Notes: generated from the letters alone by a model not told the origin. A stretch of DNA of 64,000 nt from Treponema sp. (GCA_017935745.1 JAGBGX010000006.1:124001-188000), one strand, 5' to 3'; positions 9,501-18,059 are shown, counted from the stretch's first letter. A program made the numbers and translations.

Positions 9501-9925
9501 ACGGACTGAGCTTCAAGAAGACGCCGCAGCTGTACGGAGCGTTTCCCGCTGATCCGTATTCGCACACGCCGTTCCACAGAGGCGCAAAGCAGCCCGGAAT
9601 GACAGGACAGGTAAAGGAAGAAATTCTTGCGCGGTGGGGCGAGCTTGGAATTTCAGTCAAGGACGGAAAGGCGCAGTTCTGCCCGGTTCTTCTGAAGAAA
9701 GAGGAATTTTTTGACGGCAGCGGCACGCTTTCGTTCACATGGTGCGGCACCGCTGTTGAGTACAGGCTGGCGGCGGATTCAGCAGTTCAGCTCACTTTTT
9801 CCGGCGGAAGAAAGCAGCTGTTCAGCGGAACAGAAATCCCGCAGAAAGAGACAGCGGAACTCTTTAAAAGAAACGGCGCAGTAACGCTGATTGAAGTTTC
9901 TGTGCCAGAGACATCACTTTCCTAA
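6560..9925 (+). CDS. Large conserved-looking protein of unknown function, possible (alpha/alpha)6-barrel carbohydrate enzyme
   Basis: 1121 residues counted from the ATG at 6560, chosen because GAGG lies at 6551-6554. An in-frame ATG at 6515 overlaps the -10 box and lacks a site. No signal peptide or membrane segment is seen. The N-terminal 250 residues look beta-rich (W-S-x-G-G-I-S-A-G-R near residue 35). A charged helical stretch is at about 300-335. Two Trp-rich motifs, Y-G-Y-W-G-D-H-Q near 521 and Q-R-P-E-W-N-D-A-N-N near 643, recall the acidic active-site loops of six-hairpin glycosidases and phosphorylases (D-W-N-D in GH94). The C-terminal 80 residues again look like a beta-sandwich. This is resemblance only, and no enzymatic function is claimed. 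Confidence 0.55.
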   Translation: MKKEVLGVFTELDGRKFYKIENYDCMEDFFMTITSSSDVWNFCWSKGGISAGRINSNNALFPYYTADKISDMKRTTGSRTVIAVFTGNGTVFWEPFEPLLSHSSRPESSSIQRNIYKNENGTEIWFEEVNRTLGLSFRYGWTSSAQFGLVKLSCIENLDPAEKKLGILDGCINILPACVDAEFQKNNSILLDAYKQTDLDKKNGLVLFSVSSVVTDKAEPSEGLLANTCWFTADGGRIILGENAAEHFYAADGIPEQMEAPDSLKGERGAAFLARSLSLKKSSSWMQVFDTFLSAARIAGLQAEIADKRAARKKLEDDIASQDALMSRYISEADGIQRTAQEMTCTHHRANVLFNIMRGGFFADNGKINVSDFLQFVSERNKEKRGAAELALKELCAASSVEKSTAEALIEQSGDMQLRRLFMEYIPVIFSRRHGDPSRPWNKFNIRLNDKNGNPLLNYEGNWRDIFQNWEALLFSYPLYVKNICSKFLNAMTIDGFNPYRISREGIDWETPDPENPWAQYGYWGDHQIIYLQKLLEQWNSISSQSLTESLNEKLYTSSNVPYRLKSYRDICRNPRSSILFDKTLSDSLIAQSKEFGSDRKLFCGKDGQPQLVSFTSKLMQIVISKAANLIPGGGIWMNTQRPEWNDANNALAGYGLSVVTSCYFYRMLHFLGQLYESSAEEEFSIPASQASCLRQLSQLYQADSFEKAAQDDSRRKSFADSAGLLFEQEREQLYRNGAGDECACVSRQEICAFISAVKKAVELTVRANRRSDGLYHSYNTMVISEAAMHVQNLQEMLEGQVAVLSSGLLSEQECIELLQSLKKSALFEPHQHSYLLYPNKHLPSFLEKNNVSAQDAEPLLQLISRTGTAFLEQDRNGTYHFNAQFKNARLMQDYADGLERQMQPSKQEMDTLLALYEKTFRHQNFTGRSGTFYAYEGIGSIYWHMVSKLLLAVQENALSAYRKNSPLFTKLKEAYYDIQDGLSFKKTPQLYGAFPADPYSHTPFHRGAKQPGMTGQVKEEILARWGELGISVKDGKAQFCPVLLKKEEFFDGSGTLSFTWCGTAVEYRLAADSAVQLTFSGGRKQLFSGTEIPQKETAELFKRNGAVTLIEVSVPETSLS

Positions 9926-9931
9926 AAAAAG

Positions 9932-9988
9932 CGGGCCGGCATTCAGGCACTGCGCTCCCCCAGGGCAGACAAGCTGTCCGCCGGCCCG
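9932..9988 (+). terminator. Long-range stem after the 1121-residue gene, possible terminator
   Basis: Perfect 9-bp arms CGGGCCGGC (9932-9940) and GCCGGCCCG (9980-9988) flank a 39-base loop that could fold further. A run of seven A precedes the first arm; only TTTAT follows the second. The next 185 bases hold a second dyad (GGGACT...AGTCCC near 10017-10037) and the mraY leader, with no gene. Confidence 0.4.
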
Positions 9989-10173
9989 TTTATCCATGTG
10001 AGAATTCTGTACCGCCGGGACTGCAATCAGAGTCCCGATGCTTGCAGCGAGGCTGTTGATTGAATCATAATTGATTTTGTGATATCATGTAAGGAATATC
10101 TGTAAGAAAATATGAATCCAGGCTGAGGCTTTTTCCGCTTTATCTTCAGGGATTTCTATTTAAAGAGGTTGCT

Positions 10174-11244
10174 GTGATTTATTATATTGGCGGCGCGCTT
10201 AAAAATTTCTGGGGACCGGCGCGCCTTTTGCAGTCATACGCGGTCTTGATTGCGCTCGCCCTGTATACAGGATTCTTTCTTTCAAAGATACTTATTCCGA
10301 AGCTGTACAAATACCTTCCGTGTGACAGAGGCAGAGAATTCGCGCTTTCAAAGGAAACTGCCAAAGGAAAGCCAACAGGAGCCGGAGCTGTCTTTATAAC
10401 AATCTTTACTGTCCTCTGCTGGCTTTTCGCGCCGATTGATTATTTTCAGGCGGGCATACTGGCTCTTACCTGGCTCATGATGCTCACTGGCTTTCTGGAT
10501 GACAGAAGCCCTTCCGGCTGGGGAGAATACAAGAAAGCGTTCCTTGACCTTGTGATTACCGCGGCAGCTTCCTTTTTAATCATGCATTACCTTTCAAAAA
10601 CATCGCCCGATGGAAGAATGCAGTTCTGGTTTCCGTTTCTTTCTACGCCAGTGCATATTCCGGCGTGGCTGTATGTGATTATTACAACCGCAGTTCTCTG
10701 GCTGTCTGTAAACACAACAAACTGCACGGACGGAGTTGACGGCCTCAGCTCCACGCTTGTGCTGATTGCGCTTTTCACCATGGGCGCAGTTTTTTACATC
10801 GTCCTCGGGCACGTTGACATTTCATCATATCTTCTCGTTCCCCATTTAAAGGACGGAGCTTCCTGGGCAATCATAACATTCTGCCTTGCAGGCGTTCTTA
10901 TGGGCTATCTGTGGCACAACGCGTTTCCCAGCTCAGTGCTTATGGGAGACGCAGGCTCGCGGGCGCTCGGATTTTTTATCGGCGTATGCGTCATGATCAG
11001 CGGAAATCCGTTTCTGTTCCTTGCGACTTCTTCAATCATCTTTATAAACGGCGGAATCGGACTTGTGAAAGTGGCGTTAAAGCGGTTCTTTCATATTTCA
11101 ATTTTTGAAACGATACGGTTTCCTCTTCATGACCACATGCGGAAAAACATGGGCTGGTCGCCGACTCAAGTTCTTATAAAATACATGATGATTCAGCTTA
11201 TGATTACCGTTGCAATGCTTGGAATCTTCTTTAAAATACGATAG
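10174..11244 (+). CDS. mraY: Phospho-N-acetylmuramoyl-pentapeptide-transferase MraY
   Basis: Integral membrane enzyme that makes lipid I from UDP-MurNAc-pentapeptide and undecaprenyl phosphate, the first membrane step of peptidoglycan synthesis. 356 residues with about ten hydrophobic helices. Catalytic marks: D-D at 109-110, N-C-T-D-G-V-D-G (D186, D189), G-D-A-G-S near residue 260, and a C-terminal L-H-D-H-M-R that corresponds to the family's histidine cluster (usually HHH). Start is GTG at 10174, supported by AAAGAGG just upstream and no in-frame ATG. fabF follows after 20 bases, so they are probably cotranscribed. It lies outside any mur/dcw cluster visible here. Confidence 0.9.
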   Translation: MIYYIGGALKNFWGPARLLQSYAVLIALALYTGFFLSKILIPKLYKYLPCDRGREFALSKETAKGKPTGAGAVFITIFTVLCWLFAPIDYFQAGILALTWLMMLTGFLDDRSPSGWGEYKKAFLDLVITAAASFLIMHYLSKTSPDGRMQFWFPFLSTPVHIPAWLYVIITTAVLWLSVNTTNCTDGVDGLSSTLVLIALFTMGAVFYIVLGHVDISSYLLVPHLKDGASWAIITFCLAGVLMGYLWHNAFPSSVLMGDAGSRALGFFIGVCVMISGNPFLFLATSSIIFINGGIGLVKVALKRFFHISIFETIRFPLHDHMRKNMGWSPTQVLIKYMMIQLMITVAMLGIFFKIR

Positions 11245-11264
11245 CCTGAAAAAAAGAGGTCTGC

Positions 11265-12533
11265 ATGGAAAAGCGCCGGATTGCTGTAACTGGGCTTGGT
11301 GCCGTTTCTCCTGTGGGAAATTCTGCCGGAGAAGCATGGAACGCTGTAAAAAACGGAATTTCAGGAATAGACCGGATTACGCTGTTTGACGCTGCCCGCT
11401 GCCCTGTGCAAATCGCAGGCGAAGTCAAGCAGTTCAATGCCTTGGACTATGGAATTGAAAAGCCGCTGCTGAGAAAGACAGCCCGGTTTTCGCAGCTTGC
11501 GCTGGCCGCAGGCATTCAGGCAGTGAAAGACTCCGGCTATGATGCGCAGTCTCTTCAGAAGGAAAGGACAGGCGTATGCATCGGAAACTGCCTCGGCGGC
11601 ATGGAGGCAATTGATGAAGGCTACCGGAAATTCCTGAATCCGTCAGCCGGCCCTTCCCGGATTCCTCCGCTGACAATTCCGCTTGCTATTACAAACCAGG
11701 CGGCCGCAAGCATAAGCATTTTTTTTGCGCTGCACGGCCCGTCGCTCACAGCCGGAACAGCATGCTCTTCCGGAACTGATGCAATCGGAACTGCGCTTGA
11801 CATGATCCGCTCAGGGCGCATTGATGTCTGCATTGCAGGCGGAACAGAAAGCGCAGTCACAGAATTTGCAGTTGCCTCTCTTGCGCAGCTTCAGGCGCTC
11901 ACGCTGTCCGGCAACGAGAATCCAAAAAAGGCAAGCCGTCCGTTCGACATATCACGAAGCGGCTTTGTCCTAAGCGAAGGAGCAGCAGTCCTGGTTCTGG
12001 AAGAATACGGGCACGCACAGCGGCGCGGGGCAAAAATCTATGCGGAATGCGCCGGATACGGACAGTCGTGCGATGCATATCACATAACATCACCATGCCC
12101 TGACGGAAGCGGAGCGGCGGCCGCAGTAGAGAATGCCTTGCATGACGCAGGGCTGCATCCTTCCAGCATAGACTACTACAACGCGCATGGAACTTCAACA
12201 GTTCCGAACGACAGCGCTGAATCCAAAATGATAAAATCAGTTTTCAAAAGCTATGCTCAGCACATGAGCATTTCATCAACAAAAAGCATGACAGGACATC
12301 TTGTCGGCGCGGCTGGAGCACTTGAGGCGATATTCTGCATACAGGCGATTCAAGACGGATTTGTGCCGCCGACTATCAATCTGGAGCATCCTGATATTGA
12401 AGGCGGCTGCGATTTAAATTATACTCCTCATACAGGAGTCCGCAGGAAAATAAAGGCAGCCGCAAGCGCATCCCTTGGATTTGGAGGCCATAACAGCTGC
12501 ATCATTTTCACTTCTTGCTGCGGAAATGCGTAA
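11265..12533 (+). CDS. fabF: 3-oxoacyl-[acyl-carrier-protein] synthase II (FabF)
   Basis: Condensing enzyme of type II fatty acid synthesis, 422 residues, elongating acyl-ACP with malonyl-ACP. The Cys-His-His triad is complete: C167 in G-T-A-C-S-S-G, H308 in N-A-H-G-T-S-T and H345 in S-M-T-G-H-L-V-G-A-A-G. The N-terminal V-T-G-L-G-A-V-S-P-V-G-N is typical. Site AAAGAGG lies upstream. It is 20 bases behind mraY and no other fab genes are adjacent, so it could be a stand-alone FabF or a dedicated elongase; sequence alone favours FabF. Confidence 0.9.
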   Translation: MEKRRIAVTGLGAVSPVGNSAGEAWNAVKNGISGIDRITLFDAARCPVQIAGEVKQFNALDYGIEKPLLRKTARFSQLALAAGIQAVKDSGYDAQSLQKERTGVCIGNCLGGMEAIDEGYRKFLNPSAGPSRIPPLTIPLAITNQAAASISIFFALHGPSLTAGTACSSGTDAIGTALDMIRSGRIDVCIAGGTESAVTEFAVASLAQLQALTLSGNENPKKASRPFDISRSGFVLSEGAAVLVLEEYGHAQRRGAKIYAECAGYGQSCDAYHITSPCPDGSGAAAAVENALHDAGLHPSSIDYYNAHGTSTVPNDSAESKMIKSVFKSYAQHMSISSTKSMTGHLVGAAGALEAIFCIQAIQDGFVPPTINLEHPDIEGGCDLNYTPHTGVRRKIKAAASASLGFGGHNSCIIFTSCCGNA

Positions 12534-12578
12534 AAAATCAGTTCTGAAATCGGCTTGTCCGAATTGATTTTTTTTACA
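12534..12578 (+). terminator. Weak hairpin with U-run between fabF and the DUF362 gene
   Basis: AATCA...TGATT outer pairs and TCGG-cttgt-CCGA inner pairs are followed by eight T (12566-12575 region). The stem is interrupted, so this is at best a weak intrinsic terminator or attenuator; the ribosome binding site AGGAGA of the next gene follows directly. Confidence 0.35.
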
Positions 12579-12589
12579 GGAGAATTTTT

Positions 12590-13708
12590 ATGAAAGAAGC
12601 AAGCGTTTTTTTCACTGACTTCCGCGTCACTCAGGACGGAGGAATTGAGCGCAAGCTGAAAATGCTCTGCAAAAAAGCAGGAATCAGCAGCATTGATTTC
12701 AGCGGAAAATTCACAGCGATAAAGCTCCATTTCGGCGAGGACGGAAACCTTTCGTTCCTGCGCCCTGACTATGCCCGGGCCGTTGCAGAGCTTGTGAAGG
12801 AGCTTGGCGGAAAGCCGTTCCTGACAGACTGCAACACGCTGTATCCGGGCAGCAGAAAAAACGCCCTCGATCATCTTGCCTGCGCAGAAAAGCACGGATT
12901 TTCCCCGGCAACAGCCGGATGCCAGATACTGATTGGCGACGGGCTGAAAGGAACTGATGAAGTTGATGTGCCTGTCACAAACGGCGAGTACTGCAAGGCC
13001 GCGCATATCGGAAGAGCAGTGATGGACGCTGATATTTTTATCAGCCTTTCACACTTCAAGGGCCATGAAGCCACAGGATTCGGAGGCGCAATCAAAAATA
13101 TCGGCATGGGCTGTGCAAGCCGGGCCGGAAAAATGGATCAGCACAGCTCGGGAAAGCCAGTTGTAAACAGAGACGCCTGCAAAGGATGCCGCCTGTGCGC
13201 AAAGGAATGCGGCTCAGATGCCATCATATATGAAGACAAGAAAGCAGTTATCGATCAGGAAAAATGCAAGGGATGCGGCAGATGTATCGGAGCATGCAGT
13301 TTTGATGCAATATACAATCCGAACGGAAGCGCAAACGAAGAGCTTGACTGCAAAATGGCAGAATACGCTCAGGCGGTATGCTTCGGACGCCCGTGCTTCC
13401 ACATAAACATTATACGCGATGTAAGCCCGTGGTGCGACTGCCACGCCTTCAATGATGCGCCTCTCATTCCGAACCTGGGAATGGCCGCAAGCTTTGATCC
13501 TGTGGCGCTTGACCAGGCATGCAGCGATCTGTGCCTTGCCGCCTCCCGGTTTGAAAACACCCGGATTACAGACAATGCCGGCCGCGGACTGAAAATCACA
13601 AAAGACTTGTGGAAGGATTCAACGCCAGAATCAGTCTGGGACATGACTCTGGTGCATGCTGAAAAAATCGGGCTTGGAACACGGACATACAAGCTGGAAA
13701 AAATATAG
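12590..13708 (+). CDS. DUF362 domain protein with two 4Fe-4S ferredoxin motifs
   Basis: 372 residues, no signal peptide. Residues 1-180 match the DUF362 layout (K-L-H-F-G-E at 45-50, S-H-F-K-G-H-E near 154-160, G-F-G-G-A-I-K-N-I-G-M-G). Two bacterial ferredoxin motifs follow: C197-x2-C200-x2-C203-x3-C207 and C226-x2-C229-x2-C232-x3-C236, predicted to bind two [4Fe-4S] clusters. The C-terminal part (N-L-G-M-A-A-S-F-D-P-V-A-L-D-Q-A) closes the DUF362 fold. Its role is unknown; an electron-transfer or Fe-S-dependent function is likely. AGGAGA precedes the ATG. Confidence 0.8.
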   Translation: MKEASVFFTDFRVTQDGGIERKLKMLCKKAGISSIDFSGKFTAIKLHFGEDGNLSFLRPDYARAVAELVKELGGKPFLTDCNTLYPGSRKNALDHLACAEKHGFSPATAGCQILIGDGLKGTDEVDVPVTNGEYCKAAHIGRAVMDADIFISLSHFKGHEATGFGGAIKNIGMGCASRAGKMDQHSSGKPVVNRDACKGCRLCAKECGSDAIIYEDKKAVIDQEKCKGCGRCIGACSFDAIYNPNGSANEELDCKMAEYAQAVCFGRPCFHINIIRDVSPWCDCHAFNDAPLIPNLGMAASFDPVALDQACSDLCLAASRFENTRITDNAGRGLKITKDLWKDSTPESVWDMTLVHAEKIGLGTRTYKLEKI

Positions 13709-13868
13709 TCTGAAAAATACATACGGAAAGCAGTTTTTAAAGCATACTGCCATCGGCTTTTATCTGATTATCGCCGGATGAATTGCAGCAGCTGCCGGTT
13801 ACTTCACATCCCGCTGATTTTTGCAGCGCAGCACACACAGCAAAAGCAGGATGGGCGCAAATGCGCGC

Positions 13869-14906
13869 TCATCTTCTTCCGAATGCCTCAAGGTTTGCAA
13901 GCCCTCTTTTAAACTGAGGTATGCGCGCGCAGGCTGCCGTATCCATGGGGCTTGTTTCTCCGCGCTGAAGAAAATGATACGCAACACCGGCAATCATTGC
14001 TCCGTTGTCTCCGCAGAGCTTCAGCGGCGGAAAAATGCAGCGCACATCCGGCAGTTCTGCAAGAAGAGCGCGCAGCCTTGAATTCGCGGCAACACCTCCG
14101 CCAGCAACAACCGTTTTCAAGCCGGTATCTTCAACTGCCCGCAGAAGCCGCGACACAAGTGTTTTGCAGGCTGTCTCCTGAAACGAAGCGGCAATATTTT
14201 CAGCTGATTTTTCATAGCCTTTGTTCAGAAACTGCTCCGCCTGATGAATCACAGCAGTCTTGAGTCCGCTGAAGGAAACATCATAGCGGTGCTCGCCCTT
14301 GTCAATCTTCGGGAGCGGAAAACTGAACGCAGCGGAGCTTCCTTTCTTTGCAAGCGAATCAATGACCGCTCCGCCGGGATATCCCAAGCCGTAGAACTTT
14401 GCAACCTTGTCAAAGGCTTCTCCCACGCTGTCATCAATTGTCGTTCCCAGTATTTCAAGATCATCAAATCCGCTGACCTTTGCAATGATGCTGTGTCCGC
14501 CCGAAACAAGAAGCCCGATGTACGGGTAGGCAATGTCAGTTTCCAAGTGCGCCGCATACATGTGGCCGAGCATGTGGTTCACGGCAATAAACGGCTTTCC
14601 CGCGGCCCATGCCAGAGTCTTTCCAAATGTCAGGCCGACTAACAGCGCGCCCATAAGCCCGGGGCGGTTTGTGGCAGCGACTGCATCAATTTCATCAAGA
14701 GAAAGCGAAGCCTCCTGAAGCGCCTGACGGACTACAGGCAGAATCCATTCAGCATGCTTGCGGCTTGCAATCTCAGGAACAACACCCTTGTATATCTGAT
14801 GAAATGGAATCTGAGTTGCCACAACATTGCTGAGAATTTTTTTTCCGTCCTGAACAACAGCACAGGCCGTTTCATCGCATGAACTTTCAATGCCTAACAC
14901 ATTCAT
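13869..14906 (-). CDS. tsaD: tRNA N6-adenosine threonylcarbamoyltransferase TsaD
   Basis: Transfers threonylcarbamoyl from TC-AMP to A37 of ANN-decoding tRNAs, acting with TsaB and TsaE. 345 residues of the Kae1/ASKHA fold: N-terminal G-I-E-S-S-C-D-E-T, the metal histidines in V-N-H-M-L-G-H, L-V-S-G-G-H-S nucleotide loop and V-A-G-G-G-V-A-A-N near the C terminus. AGGAG lies 5 bases before the ATG. It is the last gene of a minus-strand series with the deacetylase and parAB upstream. No tsaB or tsaE is in the window. Confidence 0.93.
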   Translation of the reverse strand: MNVLGIESSCDETACAVVQDGKKILSNVVATQIPFHQIYKGVVPEIASRKHAEWILPVVRQALQEASLSLDEIDAVAATNRPGLMGALLVGLTFGKTLAWAAGKPFIAVNHMLGHMYAAHLETDIAYPYIGLLVSGGHSIIAKVSGFDDLEILGTTIDDSVGEAFDKVAKFYGLGYPGGAVIDSLAKKGSSAAFSFPLPKIDKGEHRYDVSFSGLKTAVIHQAEQFLNKGYEKSAENIAASFQETACKTLVSRLLRAVEDTGLKTVVAGGGVAANSRLRALLAELPDVRCIFPPLKLCGDNGAMIAGVAYHFLQRGETSPMDTAACARIPQFKRGLANLEAFGRR

Positions 14907-15016
14907 ATCAGCTCCTATAAAAAGTCAATAAGAAAGTTCGCGGCGCGAACTTGTGAATAAAAAATCTGACGCCATCTTCGGCAGCGTTTTTAGTACAGCT
15001 CCCATAAAAATTACTG

Positions 15017-16246
15017 TCAGTTTTTTGCCTGGGAAGGAAAGGCAATCCGATACCCGCTTTTTTTCAGCTGCGGATACATATCGCTTAAAAGCGGCGGCAA
15101 AATGCTCACAGACTTGTCCACATGCCCTATCAGAACAGCGGTTCCGTTTTTATTCGCGATGCCAATTCCACGGTAAATCTGCGCAAGCATTTCTTCCCTT
15201 GAAATAATATCGTCAATAAAAACATCCCGGTGCAGAATTTCCATGCCGCGCTCAAGAGCAGCCTGCGGCGCCTGTGTCTGCGCTGTTGTGCGTGAATCAA
15301 CAAAATACAGCTCTGCATCGCTCACTGCATCAAGCACGGCTCCTATCTTCAGGACATCGCAGGAAATCAGCGAGCCTTCATGATTATTCAGCCCTTTCAC
15401 TCCCGGCCCAAGCTCTGCAATATTTTGCGCAACCTGGCGGTATATCTCGCTCAGCGTCATATCCGGCAGAACCGCGCCTTCCCCCGGATACAGGCTCAGG
15501 TTCTGTGCCTGCATCGGCTGATGAAGCATCAGCTCCTGCCCGGAAGCCCTGACGATGCGCGCGCAGGCCGCCGTATGGGGAAGCTTCGGCAGAACAGCGA
15601 CTGCGACAGGAAACGGAAGCTCCGTGTACTGCCTGATATTCGCAGTGTCATATCCTCCGTCGTCAAAAATAAAAACCAGTGTCGCGCCATTTTGTGCGGC
15701 GGGAATTGCATACCGGGAAGCAGTTTTTTTTTCAGCGGAAGGCGGCGTTTCTTTCGGCGGATTTTTTTTCGCATCCGGTGCCGGCTCCGGCTTTCTTTCA
15801 GGAGGAATCATGGGCAGACTTTGCAGTGATTTTTTTTCAGGCACGGAAACTGTGTCCGCCGGTTTTTGCGGTGATTTTTTTTCACTTACAGGCTGCTGCA
15901 CCGCGGAAGAAATTTCTTTTTTTTCAGCAGGCTTCTGCGGAAGCGCAGGAACAGCTTCCTTCTTTTTTTCAGGAGCCTTCTGCGGATTTTCAGCCGCACT
16001 GGAAGCAGCAGTCTCTTTCCGGGAAGATATGTTTTCAGCCGCGCTCGGCTCCTGCATTTTCTGCTTCCGCTTTTTTTCATGAGGCGATGAAAAAAGAAAT
16101 GACAGCGAAAGAAATACTGCGCACAAAAAAACAATCGAAGCAGCAAGCAGCATGACTTTTTTGCTGTCAAGCATCACCTTGGGCTTCTTTTTCCGGGGAG
16201 TTTTTTTTCGGACATGTCTTTTCACAGTTTTCTTTTCGGCTGACAT
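15017..16246 (-). CDS. Divergent polysaccharide deacetylase family protein
   Basis: 409 residues from the ATG at 16246. A basic N terminus, one membrane helix (about residues 30-55), a 130-residue linker rich in K, E, P, A and S (cell-wall spanning type), then the PF04748-like domain. Family marks are I-F-D-D-G-G-Y-D, M-L-H-Q-P-M and N-N-H-E-G-S, the metal/active-site positions of the NodB-like fold, all intact. It is probably anchored in the inner membrane with the domain in the periplasm. A TTGAAA-N17-TATAAT promoter ends 8 bases before this ATG and no ribosome binding site is visible, which is why the upstream TTG at 16255 was not chosen. Confidence 0.8.
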   Translation of the reverse strand: MSAEKKTVKRHVRKKTPRKKKPKVMLDSKKVMLLAASIVFLCAVFLSLSFLFSSPHEKKRKQKMQEPSAAENISSRKETAASSAAENPQKAPEKKKEAVPALPQKPAEKKEISSAVQQPVSEKKSPQKPADTVSVPEKKSLQSLPMIPPERKPEPAPDAKKNPPKETPPSAEKKTASRYAIPAAQNGATLVFIFDDGGYDTANIRQYTELPFPVAVAVLPKLPHTAACARIVRASGQELMLHQPMQAQNLSLYPGEGAVLPDMTLSEIYRQVAQNIAELGPGVKGLNNHEGSLISCDVLKIGAVLDAVSDAELYFVDSRTTAQTQAPQAALERGMEILHRDVFIDDIISREEMLAQIYRGIGIANKNGTAVLIGHVDKSVSILPPLLSDMYPQLKKSGYRIAFPSQAKN

Positions 16247-16254
16247 TGAAATCA

Positions 16255-16283
16255 ATTATATCCGATTGCACACTTTTTTTCAA
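16255..16283 (-). promoter_or_regulatory. Promoter of the divergent polysaccharide deacetylase gene
   Basis: On the minus strand TTGAAA (16278-16283), 17-base spacer, TATAAT (16255-16260). The ATG at 16246 follows the -10 box after 8 bases without a ribosome binding site. It separates this gene from parB transcriptionally. Confidence 0.6.
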
Positions 16284-16336
16284 ACAGGCGGAAGAAGCGC
16301 AGGCAGCCGCACTAATTCAGCGGGAAGCAGCCTGTG

Positions 16337-17311
16337 CTACAAATCCGCATCTGGAACAATCAGCCTGAAAATTCTGTCCAGATCATCCGAAGTGAAATAG
16401 CTGATTGCAACAGTTCCTTTCTGCAAGTCGCCCTTGATCTGCACTTTTGTTCCAAGCCGGGAAATGCATTTCTGCTCAAGCGCAGCAAGATTTGGATCGC
16501 GCTTTTCATGGACAGCCGCTCCTCCTGCTTTTTCAGAAGACGGACTGCCGGACTTCATCTCTTTTGCAGCGGCCTCAGCCTGACGGACAGAAAGCCCCTG
16601 CCCTGTTATTTTTGCAAACAGCAGCCGCCTGTCAGAGTCTGTCTCAAGACTCAGAATCGCGCGGGCATGACCTGGCGAAATCACATCAGAGACAAGCGCC
16701 TTGCGCATATCTTCAGGGAGCTTTAAAAGACGCAGGCAGTTTGCAACTGTTGAACGGTTCTTTCCGACCCGCTCAGCAACCTGATCCTGATTCAAATTCC
16801 CCAGCTCCATCAGGTCATAGTACGCCTGGGCTTCTTCAAGCGGATTCAAGTCCGTCCGCTGAATATTTTCAATCAGGGCGACTTCAAGCTTGCGCTGCTC
16901 GGAATATGTCCTGAGCTGGACGGGAATCTTTTCAAGTCCCGCGGCCTTTGCAGCGCGCGTACGGCGTTCACCGGCAATGATAAAGAATGTTCCGTCCCGG
17001 GCATCCTCAATGATTACAGGAGAAAGAATTCCTTCCTTGCGCACAGATTCCGTAAGCTCGGCAAGCTTTTCCTCGTCAAAGTGCGTTCTTGGCTGGCGGG
17101 GATTCGGCTTTAAAAGCTGCGGACTGACCCAGAGCGTTCCGTTTTCATCGCAGGAAATTCCTTCAGGGAAATGCACTGCGCTCACAGGCGCGGCCTCCTG
17201 TGGATGTGAAGAAGCTGCCTGATTTTTTTCAGGCGCAGAATAGCTTTCAATTTCGGCTTCCTGCATTAAGGCGCCGAGTCCTTTTCCCAGTCCCTGATGC
17301 TTACCTGTCAC
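16337..17311 (-). CDS. parB: Chromosome partitioning protein ParB
   Basis: Centromere-binding CTPase/clamp protein of 324 residues. The N-terminal CTP-binding domain shows the I-I-A-G-E-R-R-T-R-A-A box, followed by the P-L-E-E-A-Q-A-Y segment and a helix-turn-helix (Q-D-Q-V-A-E-R-V-G-K-N-R-S-T-V-A-N). A proline- and serine-rich linker leads to a C-terminal dimerisation domain. It overlaps parA by 11 bases and is cotranscribed with it. No clear copy of the classical parS palindrome was spotted in this window. Confidence 0.92.
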   Translation of the reverse strand: MTGKHQGLGKGLGALMQEAEIESYSAPEKNQAASSHPQEAAPVSAVHFPEGISCDENGTLWVSPQLLKPNPRQPRTHFDEEKLAELTESVRKEGILSPVIIEDARDGTFFIIAGERRTRAAKAAGLEKIPVQLRTYSEQRKLEVALIENIQRTDLNPLEEAQAYYDLMELGNLNQDQVAERVGKNRSTVANCLRLLKLPEDMRKALVSDVISPGHARAILSLETDSDRRLLFAKITGQGLSVRQAEAAAKEMKSGSPSSEKAGGAAVHEKRDPNLAALEQKCISRLGTKVQIKGDLQKGTVAISYFTSDDLDRIFRLIVPDADL

Positions 17312-18059
17312 GGCCGATCACCTCTTCTGCAAGCTTCTGATAGCTTTTTGCACCGACGCAGTTCGGATCGTAGATGCAGATCGGCTCTCCGTGGGAAGGA
17401 GCTTCCGACAGACGGACATTGCGCGGAATAATCGTATTGAACACAACATCCTTAAAATAGCTTTTCACCTGCATGACAACATCCTGGGCAAGGCGCGTGC
17501 GGCTGTCATACATCGTGAAAAAAATGCCGCCGATGACAAGATCCTTGTTTATGCTTTCCTGAACTTTTTTGACGGTCTGCAAAAGAAGCGTAATGCCTTC
17601 AAGGGCAAAATACTCGCACTGCATGGGAACAAGCACTTCGTCTGCGGCTGCAAGCCCGTTCAAAGTCAGAATGCCAAGGGAAGGCGGACAGTCAATCAGA
17701 ATGTAGTCGTACTTGCTGCGGACAGGAGCTATGGCATTTTTCAGAAAATACTCGCGGTTATTCTGATCAACAAGCTCAATCGCAGCTCCTGACAAATCGA
17801 TTGACGCGCTGATGACATCAAGGTTTTTCACGCCGGCATGCTTGACTGTTTCTTCTATTGAAGACTGCCCTGCCATCAGCTCGTAGATTGTAGGCTTTTT
17901 TTTGCTTACGCCGACTCCGCTCGACATATTTCCCTGGCTGTCAAAGTCAACAAGCAGAACAGACTTTCCGGCAGCCGCTATGTATGCGCCGATATTTATT
18001 GCGGACGTTGTTTTTCCTACGCCGCCTTTCTGATTCACAAAAACAAATACCTTTCCCAT
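17301..18059 (-). CDS. parA: Chromosome partitioning ATPase ParA (Soj)
   Basis: Walker-type P-loop ATPase, 252 residues, with the deviant Walker A K-G-G-V-G-K-T-T at residues 11-18, D-F-D-S-Q-G-N (switch I) and I-D-C-P-P-S-L (Walker B). It binds DNA non-specifically as an ATP dimer and moves ParB-origin complexes. No plasmid-type N-terminal HTH is present, so it is the chromosomal form. A TATACT box (18066-18071) with TG extension lies 6 bases before the ATG and there is no strong ribosome binding site (only GAAAGA), pointing to a leaderless or near-leaderless mRNA. Confidence 0.93.
   Translation of the reverse strand: MGKVFVFVNQKGGVGKTTSAINIGAYIAAAGKSVLLVDFDSQGNMSSGVGVSKKKPTIYELMAGQSSIEETVKHAGVKNLDVISASIDLSGAAIELVDQNNREYFLKNAIAPVRSKYDYILIDCPPSLGILTLNGLAAADEVLVPMQCEYFALEGITLLLQTVKKVQESINKDLVIGGIFFTMYDSRTRLAQDVVMQVKSYFKDVVFNTIIPRNVRLSEAPSHGEPICIYDPNCVGAKSYQKLAEEVIGRDR

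Noticed and set aside
13709-13868. Gene or RNA in the gap between the DUF362 gene and tsaD
   Set aside because: Only short shadow frames and a weak GCGC dyad; nothing supported.
15274-16155. Several plus-strand frames across the polysaccharide deacetylase gene
   Set aside because: They mirror the low-complexity Lys/Pro/Ala linker of the real protein and have no own signals.
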